Below, piece by piece: positions 5,541 to 7,117 of a DNA stretch of 7,117 nucleotides. The stretch is from Bryobacterales bacterium (lineage in GTDB: Bacteria > Acidobacteriota > Terriglobia > Bryobacterales > Bryobacteraceae): positions 1-7,117 of the forward strand of contig JALOKO010000198.1 of NCBI GenBank assembly GCA_025456495.1, read 5' to 3'. The notes beneath the pieces are model-generated. The model did no database searches. It was not told the origin of the DNA and saw only the letters and a program-made list of their open reading frames with translations. How positions within the stretch are numbered: the first letter of the stretch is position 1; the number at the start of each line of letters is the position of its first letter. Position numbers and translations under genes: made by a program.

Positions 5541-5623
5541 ACATCAACCCGGGAACGGTAGCGGGCGGCGCTGTCGGAACGCCTTAGCAATCCGGCAAAG
5601 GCCCGTCTACACAGGAATTAGCC

Positions 5624-6802
5624 ATGGCCACCGAAAACCATTACGAGACGCTGGGCGTGGGCAAAAAGGCCAGTGCGGAGGACATCCGCAAGGCCTACAA
5701 AAAGCTCGCGCGCAAGTATCACCCTGACCTGAACCCGGGCGACAAGGTGGCCGAGGACCGCTTCAAGAAAGTCCAGGAGGCCTACAACATCCTCAGTGAC
5801 GCCAGGAAGCGGGAGATCTACGACCAGTACGGCTTCTACTCAGACAACATCCCGCCGGGCGGCGCTGCGGGCGGTTTCCGCGGCGCCCCGGGGATGGACT
5901 TCAATGGGTTTGACTTTGGCGACTTCGCAAGGGCAGCGGGCGGCGCGGCCGGGGCTGGAGGCTTCGGCGCCCAGCCTGGGGGAGGCGGCTTCCGCGACCT
6001 GTTCGAACAGTTCTTTCGCGGGCAGAACTCCGGCGGCGCCACGCAGGCGCCGAAGCGGCAAGCAGGCTCTGACCTGGAATACGCGCTGGATATTGACTTC
6101 TGGCAGGCAATCCGCGGCACGCAGGTTCGCCTGACCATCAGCCGTCAGGAGCAGTGCGCAGCCTGCGGCGGAAGCGGCTCAGCTGGAGGCGCCGAAACCA
6201 TCTGCGGGCATTGCCATGGCAGCGGGACCGTGGAACAGGCCGCGGGTGCGATGCGCTTCCGCGTGGCCTGTGGCCAGTGTGGGGGAACAGGACGCCTGCG
6301 CAACGTCTGCCCGGCCTGTCGCGGCGAAGGGCGCGTGAGTCGGCAGGAGATTGTCGAGTTGCGGATTCCCGCCGGAGCCCGCACCGGTAGCCGTTTGCGC
6401 ATTGCGGGCAAGGGAAATGCGGGTGCCGGCGGTGGGGCAGCCGGCGACCTTTACATCACCACCCGCGTGCAGGACCATCCCGTCTTTCAACGCGATGGCG
6501 ACGACATCCTGGTACAGTTGCCGGTTAGCATCAGCGAGGCCGGCCTGGGCGCTCGCGTGGAAGTGCCCACCATTGACGGAAAGGCTACCTTGCGCGTCCC
6601 GCCCGGCACGCAGAACGGACAGAAGCTACGCATGCGGGAAAAGGGCGTACAGAATTCCAAGAGCGGACAGCGAGGCGACCAGATTGTCGAGATCATCCTG
6701 CGTGCACCCGACACCCGCGATGAGCACATCCGCGACCTGCTGCGGCAATTGGGCGACGCGGACCGCGAAGACCCTCGGCGCGACCTGTGGGCAAAGGTGT
6801 AG
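5624..6802 (+). CDS. dnaJ: Co-chaperone DnaJ (Hsp40, type I)
   Basis: DnaJ delivers unfolded clients to DnaK and stimulates its ATPase. The 392 residues show the full type I order. A J domain spans about 5-70, with HPD at 33-35 and KFKKVQEAY-like helix III. A Gly/Phe-rich region spans about 75-135. The zinc-binding domain has four CxxCxGxG repeats beginning at Cys178, 194, 216 and 229. Two C-terminal client-binding/dimerisation domains follow (for example VELRIPAGARTGSRLRIAGKG and VPPGTQNGQKLRM). The start ATG is supported by AGGA (5613-5616), 7 bases upstream. The stop is TAG. It follows dnaK by 187 bases with the strong hairpin between them, and precedes hspR in the same reading frame. No grpE intervenes, unlike the dnaK-grpE-dnaJ-hspR order known from Streptomyces. 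All functional motifs are intact. Confidence 0.95.
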   Translation: MATENHYETLGVGKKASAEDIRKAYKKLARKYHPDLNPGDKVAEDRFKKVQEAYNILSDARKREIYDQYGFYSDNIPPGGAAGGFRGAPGMDFNGFDFGDFARAAGGAAGAGGFGAQPGGGGFRDLFEQFFRGQNSGGATQAPKRQAGSDLEYALDIDFWQAIRGTQVRLTISRQEQCAACGGSGSAGGAETICGHCHGSGTVEQAAGAMRFRVACGQCGGTGRLRNVCPACRGEGRVSRQEIVELRIPAGARTGSRLRIAGKGNAGAGGGAAGDLYITTRVQDHPVFQRDGDDILVQLPVSISEAGLGARVEVPTIDGKATLRVPPGTQNGQKLRMREKGVQNSKSGQRGDQIVEIILRAPDTRDEHIRDLLRQLGDADREDPRRDLWAKV

Positions 6803-6847
6803 GCTGATAGGGTTGGGCCTGCCCTTATCCGGCGCACGCGGCGCGTA

Positions 6848-6955
6848 GGCATTCGCACAGGGATTCGCATAGGGAATCGCACAGGCATTCGCACAGGCAT
6901 TCGCACAGGCGTTCGCACAGGCATTCACAGAGGCATTCGTACAGGGACTCACCGC
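6848..6955 (+). repeat. 12-bp tandem repeat, about 8-9 copies, abutting the hspR start
   Basis: Nine consecutive 12-base units fill 6848-6955 and end exactly at the hspR ATG. The consensus is GGCATTCGCACA, exact in units 1, 4 and 5. The others carry one to several changes (GGGATTCGCATA, GGGAATCGCACA, GGCGTTCGCACA, GGCATTCACAGA, GGCATTCGTACA), and the ninth, GGGACTCACCGC, is degenerate. Because 12 is a multiple of three, the array reads as a Gly-Ile-Arg-Thr repeat in the hspR frame. Each junction contains CAGG, a weak Shine-Dalgarno-like motif. The last, AGGG at 6943-6946, lies 9 bases before the ATG and probably serves hspR. Confidence 0.92.
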
Positions 6956-7117
6956 ATGGCGAGAAAGAAAGACAAGGCGGCGTACATGATCTCCTCGGTG
7001 GCTGAGCAATTCGGCATCCACCCGCAGACCTTGCGCCTGTACGAACGCGAGGGCCTGTTGTCTCCCTCCCGGAGCGACGGCAATACGCGCCTGTACACCG
7101 ATGAGGACCTGGAGCGG
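6956..7117 (+). CDS. hspR: MerR-family heat-shock repressor HspR, N-terminal part (runs off window)
   Basis: Only the first 54 codons are present. After a basic start (MARKKDKAAY) comes a MerR-type winged helix-turn-helix: MISSVAEQFGIHPQTLRLYE, then REGLLSPSRSDGNTRLYTDEDLER. The HPQTLR-YER-GL---SR--GNTRLY pattern is characteristic of HspR, which represses dnaK operons by binding HAIR sites, with DnaK acting as co-repressor in Streptomyces. The position after dnaJ, the usual place of hspR, and the HAIR-like site at the dnaK promoter support this over a generic MerR regulator. The ATG at 6956 directly follows the 12-bp repeat array. The frame is open upstream to the dnaJ stop but offers no ATG, GTG or TTG, so 6956 is the likely start. 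The C-terminal part is not visible. Confidence 0.85.
   Translation, partial: MARKKDKAAYMISSVAEQFGIHPQTLRLYEREGLLSPSRSDGNTRLYTDEDLER

Overview
The window reads as GC-rich bacterial chromosome. The gene content suggests an Acidobacteriota-like soil bacterium: a sigma-70 family factor next to a short H-x3-C-x2-C protein, a Tat-exported Gfo/Idh/MocA oxidoreductase, and dnaK followed by dnaJ and a MerR-type hspR. This assignment is inferred from gene families and was not tested by any search.

The left half is on the minus strand. In transcription order it holds a Gfo/Idh/MocA-type oxidoreductase (2006-3235), a 580-base gap with promoter-like sequences, a sigma factor (708-1424), a 459-547 base gap containing a 22-bp tandem repeat and a good sigma-70-type promoter (340-368), and the start of a zinc-finger anti-sigma-like gene that runs off the left edge (161 down to 1). 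The sigma factor and its likely partner therefore do not abut, and the partner appears to have its own promoter.

The right half is on the plus strand and is a heat-shock chaperone locus: dnaK (3511-5436), dnaJ (5624-6802) and the first 54 codons of hspR (from 6956). The dnaK promoter (TTGACA-N17-AATACT, 3326-3354) overlaps a sequence resembling HAIR, the HspR operator (3325-3345, 10 of 14 arm bases). This fits negative autoregulation of the locus by the repressor encoded at its end. DnaK needs GrpE as its exchange factor, but no grpE lies between dnaK and dnaJ.

The most striking points are these. The dnaK reading frame is interrupted by a single in-frame TAG (4906-4908) exactly where the family has Glu in PQIEVTFDI, with intact coding sequence on both sides. 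A run of 12-bp tandem repeats (6848-6955) abuts the hspR start codon and is open in the hspR frame. A 34-base perfect inverted repeat separates dnaK from dnaJ. The dnaK leader holds an 8-base perfect complement of its own Shine-Dalgarno region. No RNA gene, insertion sequence or CRISPR array was seen.
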